Assembly (NCBI GenBank): GCA_029257435.1 | Contig: JARIBI010000045.1 | Span: 115,159 to 179,158 of the forward strand | Direction of reading: 5' to 3' | Source: Sporosarcina sp. | GTDB taxonomy: Bacteria > Bacillota > Bacilli > Bacillales_A > Planococcaceae | DNA length: 64,000 nt | Part shown: positions 47,541-55,921 of the stretch, piece by piece | How the letters are laid out: every line of letters starts with the position of its first letter | How positions within the stretch are numbered: position 1 is the stretch's first letter | The notes under the pieces: model-generated | Told to the model about the DNA's origin: nothing | The model's database searches: none | What the model saw: only the letters and a program-made list of their open reading frames with translations | Position numbers and translations under genes: made by a program

Positions 47541-47574
47541 GGCACCGGGCAAATTTCTTGCCGGTGTCTTTTTT
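47541..47574 (+). terminator. Terminator after rpoD
   Basis: About 11-bp stem with one bulged base (GGCACCGGGCAA at 47541-47552 with TTGCCGGTGTC at 47558-47568), then six T. Confidence 0.85.
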
Positions 47575-47595
47575 CAGTAGAAGGAGAGAGCGTTT

Positions 47596-48153
47596 ATGAA
47601 TGTACAGCGTAAACGAATTATTATTTCAGAAATACATTATTGGAAAAAGAATCGTCTGCTGCCAGAGCATTATTGTGACTTTTTAATTACATTATATGCT
47701 CAAGGGGAAACTGAAGCTGCAACAAACATAAAGAATGATAAAGGTATTTTGGAGAAAGAAAGGTCCTCTATCACAAAAAAGATGATTATATTGGCAATCT
47801 TAGCTGCAGGTCTTTCCGCTTTGATGTTTACCATCGGCAATTATCCTATCATTGTGATTTCAGCAGCTTCCATTTTTGTCCTTGGTCTACTAATAAGATT
47901 AGTAATGAGTAAACCATTTCGTTCTGCCCTGATTCCTTTTTCATATATTATTTCAGCTTTTATGCTGCTTGGTATTTCTCTCAAAGTATGGTTTGCATTC
48001 TTTGACGGTGAAACGATGTTGTTGCTGGGGATTTTAATGTTGAATAGTATTTTATGGCTTTTCGCTGGACGATTGTTAAAGCTTCTATATTTTACGATTT
48101 CAGGTGCCGCAGGCTTACTGATGGTTATTGGATTTTTACTCTTTTCTTATTGA
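47596..48153 (+). CDS. Conserved-looking membrane protein, unknown function
   Basis: 185 aa. A basic, soluble N-terminal part of about 60 residues (includes EIHYWKKNRLLPEHYCDFLITLYA) is followed by about five membrane spans (from residue 60 to the end FLLFSY). The HYW...LLPEHYCDFL segment resembles the short helical leader seen in some DUF2157-type membrane proteins, but I cannot name a family with confidence. AAGGAGAGAG ribosome-binding site 9 bases before the ATG. It is flanked by the rpoD terminator and its own terminator, which begins inside its last codons. No counterpart at this place in B. subtilis comes to mind. Confidence 0.8.
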   Translation: MNVQRKRIIISEIHYWKKNRLLPEHYCDFLITLYAQGETEAATNIKNDKGILEKERSSITKKMIILAILAAGLSALMFTIGNYPIIVISAASIFVLGLLIRLVMSKPFRSALIPFSYIISAFMLLGISLKVWFAFFDGETMLLLGILMLNSILWLFAGRLLKLLYFTISGAAGLLMVIGFLLFSY

Positions 48154-48170
48154 GTAAAAGTCTTTTTTTT
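48134..48170 (+). terminator. Terminator overlapping the membrane-protein stop codon
   Basis: 8-bp stem TTTTACTC / GAGTAAAA (48134-48141 with 48152-48159), 10-base loop, then GTC and eight T. The TGA stop (48151-48153) is partly in the right arm. Confidence 0.75.
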
Positions 48171-48194
48171 CTGTTAAACTATCCGCTAATTCTG

Positions 48195-48200
48195 TATAAT
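48195..48200 (+). promoter_or_regulatory. -10 element of the acyl-CoA dehydrogenase promoter
   Basis: Perfect TATAAT, 38 bases before the ATG. At 17 bases upstream only TGTTAA (48172-48177) is available as -35, so the promoter may be weak or activator-dependent. The cre site starts 5 bases downstream. Confidence 0.6.
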
Positions 48201-48205
48201 GAATT

Positions 48206-48220
48206 ATGTAAGCGTTCACA
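48206..48220 (+). promoter_or_regulatory. cre site (CcpA operator)
   Basis: ATGTAAGCGTTCACA matches the B. subtilis cre consensus WTGNAANCGNWNNCW at every defined position. It spans the expected transcription start of the downstream gene, the classical position for carbon catabolite repression. Confidence 0.85.
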
Positions 48221-48237
48221 GAAAAGGGGATGTCACA

Positions 48238-49380
48238 ATGGATTTCAATTTAACATCAGAACAGCAAATGATTCAACGTACAATTCGGGAGTTTGCTAAC
48301 GAAGTTGTTGCACCAGGAGCGATTGAGCGGGATCGTACGAATGAATTTCCTGTCGATATTTTCAAACAGCTTTCTGAAATGGGAATGATGGGGCTTCCGT
48401 TTTCAGAAGAGTATGGTGGGGCCGGTGCAGATACAATTAGTTTCGCAATCGTTACAGAAGAATTGAGCCGTGCTTGTGCGTCAACCGGAATTACTTATTC
48501 TGCGCACATATCGCTTGGGGGAGCGCCGCTCAGCTTATTTGGAACAGAGGAACAAAAGCAGAAATATTTGCGCCCGATATGTGAAGGTGCTTCCTTTGGA
48601 GCGTTTGGTCTAACTGAACCGAATGCGGGATCGGATGCGGGAGGCACGCAAACTACTGCTAAGCTTGAAGATGGAACCTATACAATCAATGGATCAAAAG
48701 TGTATATAACGAATGCGAGTTACGCTAAAAATCTAGCGCTGACCGCTATTACAGGTCAGACAGAAAATGGCGGAAAAGAGATTAGTGCGATTATCGTCCC
48801 TACAGATGCAGAAGGATTCAAAGTAATTGATAACTATGAAAAAATGGGGTTGCACGCATCCAATACAACAGAACTCGTCATGGAGAATGTACAAGTACCT
48901 GAAGAGAATCTTCTCGGTAAAAAAGGGAATGGATTCCGTCAGTTCTTAGTGACATTAGATGGAGGAAGAATTGGAATTGCGGCAATGGCTGTAGGAATTG
49001 CCCAGGCGGCCTATGATCGTGCTATGCAATACGCTAAAGAACGAAAGCAGTTTGGAAAGTCATTATCTGAGTTTCAGGTGACACAATTTAAACTTGCGGA
49101 TATGGCTTTGAAAATTGAACTTGCAAGAAATATGGTCTACAAAGCGGCTTGGTTGAAAGATGAAGGAAAACCGTTTACTAAGGAAGCTGCCATGTGTAAG
49201 CTATATGCATCTGAGATGGCTATGGAAGTAGCGGATGAAGCGATTCAAATTCATGGCGGGTATGGGTATATGCGTGAATATGAAGTAGAAAGATACATGC
49301 GTGATGCAAAGCTATTGGAAATTGGCGAGGGAACTTCAGAGGTTCAGCATATGGTAATTGCCCGTCAAATCGGATGCTGA
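48238..49380 (+). CDS. Acyl-CoA dehydrogenase (short/butyryl-chain type)
   Basis: 380 aa flavoenzyme of fatty acid or branched-chain acyl-CoA beta-oxidation. N-terminal FNLTSEQQMIQRTIREFA, the FAD-binding signature GAFGLTEPNAGSDAG, KVYITNASYA, and C-terminal QIHGGYGYMREYEVERYMRDAK with IGEGTSEVQ, where the glutamate is the likely catalytic base of the short-chain type. The chain-length preference is not determined. ATG 48238 follows AAAAGGGGATG. A perfect cre site suggests glucose repression. The gene lies between rpoD and cccA, which is not the B. subtilis order. Confidence 0.93.
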   Translation: MDFNLTSEQQMIQRTIREFANEVVAPGAIERDRTNEFPVDIFKQLSEMGMMGLPFSEEYGGAGADTISFAIVTEELSRACASTGITYSAHISLGGAPLSLFGTEEQKQKYLRPICEGASFGAFGLTEPNAGSDAGGTQTTAKLEDGTYTINGSKVYITNASYAKNLALTAITGQTENGGKEISAIIVPTDAEGFKVIDNYEKMGLHASNTTELVMENVQVPEENLLGKKGNGFRQFLVTLDGGRIGIAAMAVGIAQAAYDRAMQYAKERKQFGKSLSEFQVTQFKLADMALKIELARNMVYKAAWLKDEGKPFTKEAAMCKLYASEMAMEVADEAIQIHGGYGYMREYEVERYMRDAKLLEIGEGTSEVQHMVIARQIGC

Positions 49381-49525
49381 CGAAAAAAGTTCACAAAGTA
49401 TGTCCAAATTGTCACAAAAGAGAAAAGTCTATTGATAAGTCTTTCGGTTTTAACCAGAATACAGTACAATAAGATATGTGCACTATATACTACAGAATAG
49501 TTTCTGGTGAAGGAGGTTAAATTCG

Positions 49526-49900
49526 TTGAGTAAAAATCCTGTTGTTCCTTATATTTTGATTTTCGCACTAGGAATTGGACTCATTTTCTTCATGTCCCTT
49601 TATGGTATTGATCAGAAGAAAGAAATTGCCGATGCTGATGGCGAAGCAACTGAAGAAGGTACAAAAGAAGATGCAGGCGCATCCTCTGAATTTGATGCTG
49701 AAGCTGTTGCTCAGCAAAAATGTATCGGATGTCACGGTGGAGATTTAGAAGGCGCTGTTGGTCCTAGCCTTCACGGTGAAGACAAAGATGCTAAAAAGCT
49801 TCACGAGATCATCAAGAATGGTAAAGGCGGAATGCCTGGTGGACTCATCCCTGATGAGAACATCGACGCAATGGTCGATTACATTCTTACACTAAAATGA
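49526..49900 (+). CDS. cccA: Membrane-anchored cytochrome c-550
   Basis: 124 aa. One N-terminal membrane anchor (about residues 7-26), an acidic linker, then a small cytochrome c domain: heme motif Cys66-x2-Cys69-His70 (CIGCH) and probable axial Met103 in GGMPGG. It carries electrons in the respiratory chain on the outer face of the membrane. TTG start at 49526 with AAGGAGGTTAAATTCG. The 145-base upstream gap has TACAAT at 49465-49470 without a clear -35. Confidence 0.93.
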   Translation: MSKNPVVPYILIFALGIGLIFFMSLYGIDQKKEIADADGEATEEGTKEDAGASSEFDAEAVAQQKCIGCHGGDLEGAVGPSLHGEDKDAKKLHEIIKNGKGGMPGGLIPDENIDAMVDYILTLK

Positions 49901-49908
49901 TAATCTAG

Positions 49909-49957
49909 AGAGCAATCAGTGTGGCGGATCCCCCGCCGCCTGATTGCTCTTTTGTTT
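49909..49957 (+). terminator. Terminator after cccA
   Basis: 11-bp outer stem (49909-49919 with 49940-49950) plus an inner GGCGG/CCGCC stem, followed by TTTTGTTT. Confidence 0.88.
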
Positions 49958-50043
49958 GATACGTGCAAAAAGGTTCTATTTTCGATAAGATTAATGGAAG
50001 AAGCGACGTAAGTGTGTACGTCTGCTGAAAGGTGGAACAAAGA

Positions 50044-50742
50044 GTGAACGCTAAAAATTTATCAGAACGATTGCGGTTGGTCGCATCATTTGCCGAAACA
50101 GGAACTGTCCTTGCGGATATTGGAAGTGATCATGCATATCTGCCATGCTGGCTAATCCAAAATGGCCGCATATCGCGTGCAGTTGCAGGAGAAGTTGTAA
50201 AAGGTCCATTTGAATCAGCTAAACGTAATGTTGCGAAAGAAGGCTTAACTGATCACATTACAGTGCGTCTTGCAAATGGACTGCAAGCTATTTTACCTGA
50301 GGATGGCGTTGAAACAGTAACGATTGCGGGTATGGGCGGGTCGTTAATTGCTTCCATATTGAGAAGCGATTCAAAAAGGCTATCTGGAGTCAAGCGGATA
50401 ATTGTTCAGCCGAATATACATGCAATGGCTATACGGGAATGGGCAGTCGATTACTCATGGATGATCGTGGCTGAAACGATTCTAAAAGAAGATAATAAAA
50501 TTTATGAAATTCTTGTACTCGAAAGAGGCGAACAGTCTTATACCTCTGAAGAGCTGCTAATGGGACCGATTCTTTTGCAGGAGCGTACTGCTGTTTTCCA
50601 AGAGAAATGGCAAGGGGAGTTAAAGGAGATAGAACGTGTTATCAATGTATTAACGCAGTCTGCACAATCTGAAGAGGCAAAATCTAAGCGCCAGCAACTG
50701 AACGAAACGAAGGATAGGATTGAAAGGGTGTTGAAATCATGA
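50044..50742 (+). CDS. trmK: tRNA (adenine22-N1)-methyltransferase TrmK
   Basis: 232 aa. The methyltransferase core holds ADIGSDHAYLPCWLI, AGEVVKGPFESAKRNV and the NPPY-like position TIAGMGGSLI, followed by a C-terminal coiled coil. Forms m1A22 in tRNA of Gram-positive bacteria. Called yqfN in B. subtilis. GTG 50044 is chosen over GTG 50032 because AAAGGTGG is 8 bases upstream and overlaps the earlier codon. Overlaps yqfO by 4 bases. Confidence 0.94.
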   Translation: MNAKNLSERLRLVASFAETGTVLADIGSDHAYLPCWLIQNGRISRAVAGEVVKGPFESAKRNVAKEGLTDHITVRLANGLQAILPEDGVETVTIAGMGGSLIASILRSDSKRLSGVKRIIVQPNIHAMAIREWAVDYSWMIVAETILKEDNKIYEILVLERGEQSYTSEELLMGPILLQERTAVFQEKWQGELKEIERVINVLTQSAQSEEAKSKRQQLNETKDRIERVLKS

Positions 50743-51548
50743 AAAACGTAAATGGTCATGAAATCATTCAATTATTTGAAGAGTGGGCACCGAAGAAGTT
50801 AGCAATGGACGGAGATCCAATTGGTTTACATATTGGGCAATTGAATCGTCCAATTGATAAAGTCCTAGTCACATTAGATGTGAATGAGGCGGTTGTCGAT
50901 GAAGCGATTGAGCTTGGAGCGACGCTTATCATTGCACATCACCCGCCATTATTCAGACCGGCGAAACACATCTGGACCGATACACCTCAGGGACGAATGA
51001 TAGAAAAGTGCATCAAACACGATTTGTCCGTGTATGCTGCTCATACGAATCTTGACATTGCGATTGGCGGAGTGAATGATTTACTCGCAGAAAAACTTGA
51101 GCTGACTGAATTGGAAATCATTGAACGAACTTCTATACAAGGTGATGAAGAATATGGCTTAGGGCGTGTTGGCAGGCTGACTTCACCCATGTCGCTTGAA
51201 CAGTTTGCTCGATTTGTGAAAGAGAAATTAGACGTTCCTGCGGTTAGAATAGTAGGGGATAAAGAGCGTTTAATTCAGAAGGTTGGTGTTTTAGGCGGGG
51301 ATGGCAACAAATACATCTATGCAGCAAAACGAGCGGGCGCAGATGTGTTAGTGACAGGTGATATGTATTACCACGTCGCACAAGATGCTGAAGCAATTGA
51401 CTTGAGCATAGTGGACCCTGGTCACAATGTTGAAAAAGTGATGATTCAAGGAGTAGCAGATTATATGACTGCAAAATGTGAAGATCGAAAATATAAAGTG
51501 ATTTTTTTACAATCTAAACTAACTACTGAACCGTTCACATTCATTTAA
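50739..51548 (+). CDS. yqfO: Nif3-like dinuclear metal centre protein (YqfO family, without the middle domain)
   Basis: 269 aa. The two Nif3 halves are present with metal ligands in IIAHHPPLFR, AAHTNLDIA and GDMYYHVAQ plus DPGHNVEK. The B. subtilis YqfO and many Firmicute homologues are about 370 aa because a PII/CutA-like domain is inserted between the halves; here the halves join directly, as in E. coli YbgI. It has been described as a GTP cyclohydrolase I-like or metal-handling protein; function unsettled. Co-translated with trmK. Confidence 0.92.
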   Translation: MKNVNGHEIIQLFEEWAPKKLAMDGDPIGLHIGQLNRPIDKVLVTLDVNEAVVDEAIELGATLIIAHHPPLFRPAKHIWTDTPQGRMIEKCIKHDLSVYAAHTNLDIAIGGVNDLLAEKLELTELEIIERTSIQGDEEYGLGRVGRLTSPMSLEQFARFVKEKLDVPAVRIVGDKERLIQKVGVLGGDGNKYIYAAKRAGADVLVTGDMYYHVAQDAEAIDLSIVDPGHNVEKVMIQGVADYMTAKCEDRKYKVIFLQSKLTTEPFTFI

Positions 51549-51590
51549 AAACCCCCCCAACTTCTCCAGTGAGAGGTTGGGGGGTTACTC
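51547..51590. terminator. Bidirectional terminator between yqfO and ispH
   Basis: Stem formed by AACCCCCCCAAC (from 51549) and GAGAGGTTGGGGGGTT (51571-51586). Five to six A at the left serve the minus-strand gene; the right side has only TTACTCATTT, so it is stronger for ispH. Confidence 0.75.
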
Positions 51591-51592
51591 AT

Positions 51593-52564
51593 TTAAGCAT
51601 ACGGTTCGATTCGAGTCACGGGTGTTGGGTTTTTAATTTTCGGCAAAAGTCGATTCAAGTCAAACTTGCGCTCTGCCACGTGTGTCGAAGAATCGTCAGG
51701 ATCATACTTAGTCAGGAATTCGATTACTTCACGGACAATCAAAGTAGGAGTAGAAGCGCCTGCTGTAACTGCAATGCTTTCGACACCCTCTAACCAACTT
51801 AACTGAATTTCAGAGACGTCTGAAATTCGATAAGATGGGGTATTAGCAATTTCAACTGAAACTTGTGTTAACCGGTTTGAGTTATTGCTCTTCGGATCAC
51901 CGACAACAATTAACAGGTCTGCTTCGCCCGCTTGCTCGGCAACGGCTTCTTGTCGAACCTGTGTCGCCATGCAAATTTCTTTATGAACTTCGATTTGGGG
52001 ATACTTTTTCTTCAAGTCTTCCATGAGATGGATTACGTCCCACTGACTCATAGTTGTCTGATTTGTGACAAGTAACTTATCGTTTTGAAGGGTCAGCTGT
52101 TCAATATCCTCAGCATTTTCCACTAAATGGACTTTTCCAGGTGCAACGCCCAGAGCGCCTTCGGGTTCCGGATGATGTGCCTTACCGATATAGATAATGT
52201 CATAGCCTTCAGCTGTTTTCTCGCGAATCAAGTCATGGGTGACCGTAACGTCAGGACACGTAGCGTCAATTGAAACAAGTCCTTTTTTTCGTGCCAGTTC
52301 CCGTACTTCAGGAGAAACGCCATGTGCTGTGAATATTACAGTACCCGTCTCAACTTGGTTTAGAATTTCGAGACGATTATCTCCTTCTAATGTGATAATG
52401 CCATCTTCCTCAAAGGCATCCGTCACGTGCTTGTTGTGTACAATCATGCCCAATATATAAATCGGTCTCGGCAATGATTCGTCGAGTGCCGCATTTCTAG
52501 CAATCACCATTGCATCGACGACCCCGTAACAATAACCCCGCGGGGAAATCTTCATTACTTTCAT
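51593..52564 (-). CDS. ispH: 4-hydroxy-3-methylbut-2-enyl diphosphate reductase
   Basis: 323 aa iron-sulfur enzyme, last step of the MEP isoprenoid pathway, giving IPP and DMAPP. The cluster cysteines are in [16 protein letters not shown] and later KEICMATQ or nearby; [18 protein letters not shown] and [13 protein letters not shown] are family motifs. ATG 52564 lies 11 bases after AGGAG, giving [12 protein letters not shown]; the longer in-frame ORF would run into the promoter. ispG, the preceding pathway enzyme, is 6 kb away in the same window. Confidence 0.95.
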   Translation of the reverse strand: MKVMKISPRGYCYGVVDAMVIARNAALDESLPRPIYILGMIVHNKHVTDAFEEDGIITLEGDNRLEILNQVETGTVIFTAHGVSPEVRELARKKGLVSIDATCPDVTVTHDLIREKTAEGYDIIYIGKAHHPEPEGALGVAPGKVHLVENAEDIEQLTLQNDKLLVTNQTTMSQWDVIHLMEDLKKKYPQIEVHKEICMATQVRQEAVAEQAGEADLLIVVGDPKSNNSNRLTQVSVEIANTPSYRISDVSEIQLSWLEGVESIAVTAGASTPTLIVREVIEFLTKYDPDDSSTHVAERKFDLNRLLPKIKNPTPVTRIEPYA

Positions 52565-52598
52565 TTTTTCGCTCACTCCTCTAAAGGGATCTACCCCT

Positions 52599-52627
52599 AT
52601 TATAGCGGAGATGGCTGAAAGGTTCAA
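52599..52627 (-). promoter_or_regulatory. Sigma-A promoter for ispH
   Basis: Minus strand: TTGAAC (52627-52622), 17 bases, TATAAT (52604-52599, perfect). Lies between yqfQ and ispH. Confidence 0.85.
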
Positions 52628-52631
52628 AGTC

Positions 52632-53111
52632 TTAGATTGGCGGCTGGAACACTTTTGGTACGGAAGGCAGTGGACCCGCTGCTGCAGGTTCTGCTGCTCG
52701 TGCAACTGAAGTTGCGGCGGATGCTCCTGCTACTCCGGCATCCGGAAGAGATTGAAAACCCCGATATAATTTCCACATGGCGGGTATGTTTTGTAGCATT
52801 GGTGCAAACTGTTGTACCATAGGGGCATATTGTTGCACAGTTGTCATAAAACGATTGGCGGTTTCCATATACATTTCAGGTTTTGAAAGACCAGCCCCTG
52901 CATTTGTTCCCCCTTGCGGCTGCCGTTGACCACCAAACCCAGGATCCATTCCAAATGGGGAAGGCTGCTGGCTCGCCTGGCCTTGTGGAAATGGCGCTGC
53001 AGGGCCCTGCGTAAAGGGAGTAGCCTGCTGGAAATTACCACGAAACATCTGCTGTCCGGCAGGGGCTTGGCGCTGCTGATTCGCAAATGGATAAAAAGAT
53101 TGATATCTCAT
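52632..53111 (-). CDS. yqfQ: YqfQ/VrrA-family protein, Gln/Pro/Ala-rich
   Basis: 159 aa of low complexity. The N-terminal half is rich in Gln, Pro, Phe and Gly ([17 protein letters not shown] and repeats of QQ/PF type). The C-terminal half has an amphipathic repeat ([19 protein letters not shown]) followed by [13 protein letters not shown], typical of YqfQ; the rest is Ala-rich. Role unknown. The B. anthracis relative VrrA is known for variable Gln-rich repeats. ATG 53111 follows AAAGGAGATCATT. A sigma-K-like promoter lies upstream, suggesting mother-cell expression. Confidence 0.82.
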   Translation of the reverse strand: MRYQSFYPFANQQRQAPAGQQMFRGNFQQATPFTQGPAAPFPQGQASQQPSPFGMDPGFGGQRQPQGGTNAGAGLSKPEMYMETANRFMTTVQQYAPMVQQFAPMLQNIPAMWKLYRGFQSLPDAGVAGASAATSVARAAEPAAAGPLPSVPKVFQPPI

Positions 53112-53149
53112 AATGATCTCCTTTCCCAAAGAGTACTTTGTCTATAAAG

Positions 53150-53178
53150 TATCCTATGCGAAAAAAACAACCAGCGGT
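53150..53178 (-). promoter_or_regulatory. Sigma-K-like promoter for yqfQ
   Basis: Minus strand CATAGGATA (53158-53150) matches the sigma-K -10 CATANNNTA. An AC dinucleotide followed by C (53178-53176) lies 17 bases upstream, the expected -35 pattern (mACm). Short motif, so chance match is possible. Confidence 0.45.
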
Positions 53179-53187
53179 ACAGTTTCG

Positions 53188-53196
53188 TGCTACAAT
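53188..53196 (+). promoter_or_regulatory. Extended -10 promoter for cshB
   Basis: TGCTACAAT: TACAAT at 53191-53196 with TG one base upstream; no good -35. 30 bases before the cshB start. Confidence 0.55.
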
Positions 53197-53225
53197 GAAC
53201 GAATGAATGATAGGAGGACACGAAC

Positions 53226-54521
53226 ATGTCTAGATACACTGATTACCAATTTAAACCGTTTCTACGCGATGCGATAGAACAATTAGGCTTCACAAGTCCA
53301 ACCCCCATCCAAAAGGAAATGATTCCGCTTATTTTAAAAGGCCAGAGCGCAATCGGGCAAGCACATACAGGAACAGGGAAATCTCATAGTTTCCTGATTC
53401 CAATTTTACAGCGCATTAATACAGAATCGGATGAGCTGCAAGCGGTTATTACAGCTCCAACGCGGGAGCTTGCGATCCAGTTGTTTGATGAGTTGAAAAA
53501 ACTGACGGCTTCTTCTGAAGTGCGAACTAGTCTACTGATTGGCGGCACAGATAAGAAACGTTCAGCTGACAAATTGAAATCGAACCCTCATTTAGTCGTT
53601 GGAACGCCGGGACGTATCCGAGATATGTCAGATACAGGTGCGTTATCGATTCATACTGCCCGCATTCTCGTAATAGACGAGGCTGATCTGGCGTTTGATA
53701 TGGGATTCATTGAAGATATTGACCAATTTGCGGGAAAAATGCCAAGTGACTTGGAAATGTATGTTTTCTCTGCGACAATTCCAGAAAAACTAAAGCCGTT
53801 CCTGGCAAAGTATATGAACTCACCTGTTCATGTTCAGCTTGGTACGAAAAAGCCATTGACGGAAGGCATGCATTATTCACTCGTTCCCGTTAGAGGAATG
53901 GATCGCAAAAAGAAACTTTTGAATGTCATACAGGCAATCAATCCCTATTTGGCGATTATTTTCACTAATACAAAACAAAATGCAGATGAGCTTGCTGGTT
54001 TTTTAGCTGCTCAAGGTGTGAAAACAGGGAAAATCCATGGGGACTTGAATGCTCGGGAACGGACACGTATGATGAAGCAAATTCGTGATTTGGAGTACCA
54101 ATTTATTGTAGCGACAGATTTAGCGGCGCGCGGCATTGATATACCTGGCGTAAGCCATGTCATCAACTACGAGCTTCCTGAAGACCTCGAATTCTACATC
54201 CACCGTGTTGGACGTACAGCACGTGCTGGTTTAGAAGGGGTTGCAATTACGCTGTTTGACCCTTCCGAGGATGATGCTATCGTCAAAATCGAGAAAATGG
54301 GTATCCCATTTGTACATGAAGATGTAAAAAATGGTGAATGGTCGCAGCTGAAAGAACGTCATTCCAGAAAGAACAGACCAAAAGAACAGGATGAAATCGA
54401 CAAGAAGGCTGCTGCTTTAATCCGGAAACCCGCTAAGGTGAAACCTGGTTATAAAAAGAAGCGGGCTGCTGAAGTGGATCGCTTTAAAAAGCGTGAAAGG
54501 AGAATGAATAAGAAAAAATGA
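53226..54521 (+). CDS. cshB: DEAD-box RNA helicase CshB
   Basis: 431 aa. Q motif [11 protein letters not shown], motif I AHTGTGKS, Ia [16 protein letters not shown] (VIDEADLAF), [47 protein letters not shown], and a basic tail ([22 protein letters not shown]) likely for RNA binding. It is called yqfR in B. subtilis, with roles in cold adaptation and RNA turnover. Overlaps nfo by 4 bases (ATGA). Confidence 0.95.
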   Translation: MSRYTDYQFKPFLRDAIEQLGFTSPTPIQKEMIPLILKGQSAIGQAHTGTGKSHSFLIPILQRINTESDELQAVITAPTRELAIQLFDELKKLTASSEVRTSLLIGGTDKKRSADKLKSNPHLVVGTPGRIRDMSDTGALSIHTARILVIDEADLAFDMGFIEDIDQFAGKMPSDLEMYVFSATIPEKLKPFLAKYMNSPVHVQLGTKKPLTEGMHYSLVPVRGMDRKKKLLNVIQAINPYLAIIFTNTKQNADELAGFLAAQGVKTGKIHGDLNARERTRMMKQIRDLEYQFIVATDLAARGIDIPGVSHVINYELPEDLEFYIHRVGRTARAGLEGVAITLFDPSEDDAIVKIEKMGIPFVHEDVKNGEWSQLKERHSRKNRPKEQDEIDKKAAALIRKPAKVKPGYKKKRAAEVDRFKKRERRMNKKK

Positions 54522-55435
54522 GTGAACAGCCTATTTTAATTGGATCTCATGTTTCCATGAGCGGAAAAGACATGCTGCTTGGCTCCAGCAAAGACGCTGC
54601 GGACTTTGGTGCCTCAACGTTTATGATCTATACAGGAGCCCCTCAAAACACAAGACGTAAACCAATTGAAGAGTTGAACATTGCTGCTGGTCAAGCGCAT
54701 ATGGACGAGCACGGTCTTTCTTCAATGGTTGTACACGCACCTTATATCATCAATATCGGGAATACAGTGAAACCAGAGACTTTCCGCTTGGGTGTCGATT
54801 TCCTGCAAGAAGAGATTCGACGAACAGCAGCACTGGGTGCGAACCAGATTGTTTTGCATCCTGGTGCTCACGTAGGTGAAGGTGCAGACAAGGGAATTGC
54901 TAAAATTATTGAAGGTTTAAATGAAGTGTTAGCTGAAGACGCTGATGTCAAGATTGCGCTGGAAACAATGGCGGGTAAAGGTACAGAATGCGGAAGAAAC
55001 TTTGAAGAACTTGCAAAGATTTTTGATGGTGTTAAAAATAACGATCGTCTCTCCGTTTGTTTTGACACGTGTCACGTCCATGATGCAGGATATGACATTA
55101 TCAACGATTTTGAAGGCGTTCTGGAAGAGTTTGATCACTACATTGGCCGGGACCGTATTTCAGTTATTCACGTCAATGATAGTAAGAACGTGCGCGGAGC
55201 AGGAAAAGACCGGCACGAAAATATCGGCTTCGGCCATATAGGTTTTGAGCCATTGCATTATATCGTCCATCATCCTTCATTCGTAAACGTTCCTAAAATA
55301 CTGGAAACACCGTTTATCGGAACAGATAAGAAAAACAAGACTGCACCTTACAAAGAAGAAATTATAATGTTAAAGAGCGGAGAATTCACGACTAAGTACC
55401 GTGACGCCCTCTTAAACGAAGAGACAAACGCTTAA
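54518..55435 (+). CDS. nfo: Endonuclease IV (AP endonuclease)
   Basis: 305 aa TIM-barrel enzyme with three zinc ions that cuts abasic sites in base-excision repair. Metal ligands and signatures: [62 protein letters not shown] and [22 protein letters not shown]. Called yqfS in B. subtilis. Translation is coupled to cshB. A long, imperfect bidirectional terminator follows. Confidence 0.96.
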   Translation: MSEQPILIGSHVSMSGKDMLLGSSKDAADFGASTFMIYTGAPQNTRRKPIEELNIAAGQAHMDEHGLSSMVVHAPYIINIGNTVKPETFRLGVDFLQEEIRRTAALGANQIVLHPGAHVGEGADKGIAKIIEGLNEVLAEDADVKIALETMAGKGTECGRNFEELAKIFDGVKNNDRLSVCFDTCHVHDAGYDIINDFEGVLEEFDHYIGRDRISVIHVNDSKNVRGAGKDRHENIGFGHIGFEPLHYIVHHPSFVNVPKILETPFIGTDKKNKTAPYKEEIIMLKSGEFTTKYRDALLNEETNA

Positions 55436-55524
55436 TTTTCTAAGATAAACTTTTTGAATTGAAAATAGATGAGTCGCTGCTGTGTAAAATTACATCGCAT
55501 TACAGGAAGTTGAAGTCGGAAAAT

Positions 55525-55574
55525 AAGGCTGTCAGGCAAATCAGTACATACTGATCTGCCTGACAGCCTTTTCT
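55525..55574. terminator. Bidirectional terminator between nfo and yqfT
   Basis: 22-bp stem (55525-55546 with 55549-55570) with one mismatch and a 2-base loop. TTTTCTT follows on the right and AAAATAA precedes on the left. Confidence 0.9.
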
Positions 55575-55822
55575 TACTTACGCATATTCAAATAATCGTC
55601 TAACATCTGATGAGTCCGTTTCTGACCTAGGATCCGTTCCATTTTTGAAATGAAACTTTCAGGAACTCCTGTCAAAATCCAATGCATCGAAATCTCATCA
55701 AGCAATGGTCTAAGCAGTCTAATTTCCTCGACGGTGAAGTCTAATCCATAGGACCTCGACATCTTCAGCATCTCTTCATCACTTCTTTTTTTCATCTCCA
55801 ATAATAACTTTGTATAATCCAA
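55574..55822 (-). CDS. yqfT: YqfT family protein (DUF2624)
   Basis: 82 aa, mostly helical, with DFTVEEIRLLRPLLDEI, WILTGVPESFISKMERILG and a C-terminal LDDYLNMRK. It matches the small YqfT family by sequence character and place next to nfo. Function unknown. TTG start at 55822 with AGGTGG shortly upstream, so the start is less certain. Divergent from the znu operon; its upstream region overlaps that promoter. Confidence 0.8.
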   Translation of the reverse strand: MDYTKLLLEMKKRSDEEMLKMSRSYGLDFTVEEIRLLRPLLDEISMHWILTGVPESFISKMERILGQKRTHQMLDDYLNMRK

Positions 55823-55846
55823 TTCGCCACCTAGCTTTCTTTAGAT

Positions 55847-55875
55847 TTGTAAGCCCGCTCCATTTCGTTTATAAT
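55847..55875 (+). promoter_or_regulatory. Sigma-A promoter of znuC-znuB-zur
   Basis: TTGTAA (55847-55852), 17 bases, TATAAT (55870-55875, perfect). The Zur box begins 10 bases downstream. Confidence 0.85.
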
Positions 55876-55885
55876 CATTGGAGTG

Positions 55886-55904
55886 AATCGTAATCATTAC
55901 TATT
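55886..55904 (+). promoter_or_regulatory. Zur box
   Basis: AATCGTAAT C ATTACTATT: a 9-1-9 inverted repeat with one mismatch, matching the Bacillus Zur operator pattern. Placed at the expected transcription start, so zinc-loaded Zur would block transcription of the operon that also encodes Zur. Confidence 0.85.
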
Positions 55905-55921
55905 AGTTGAAGGATGATTGT

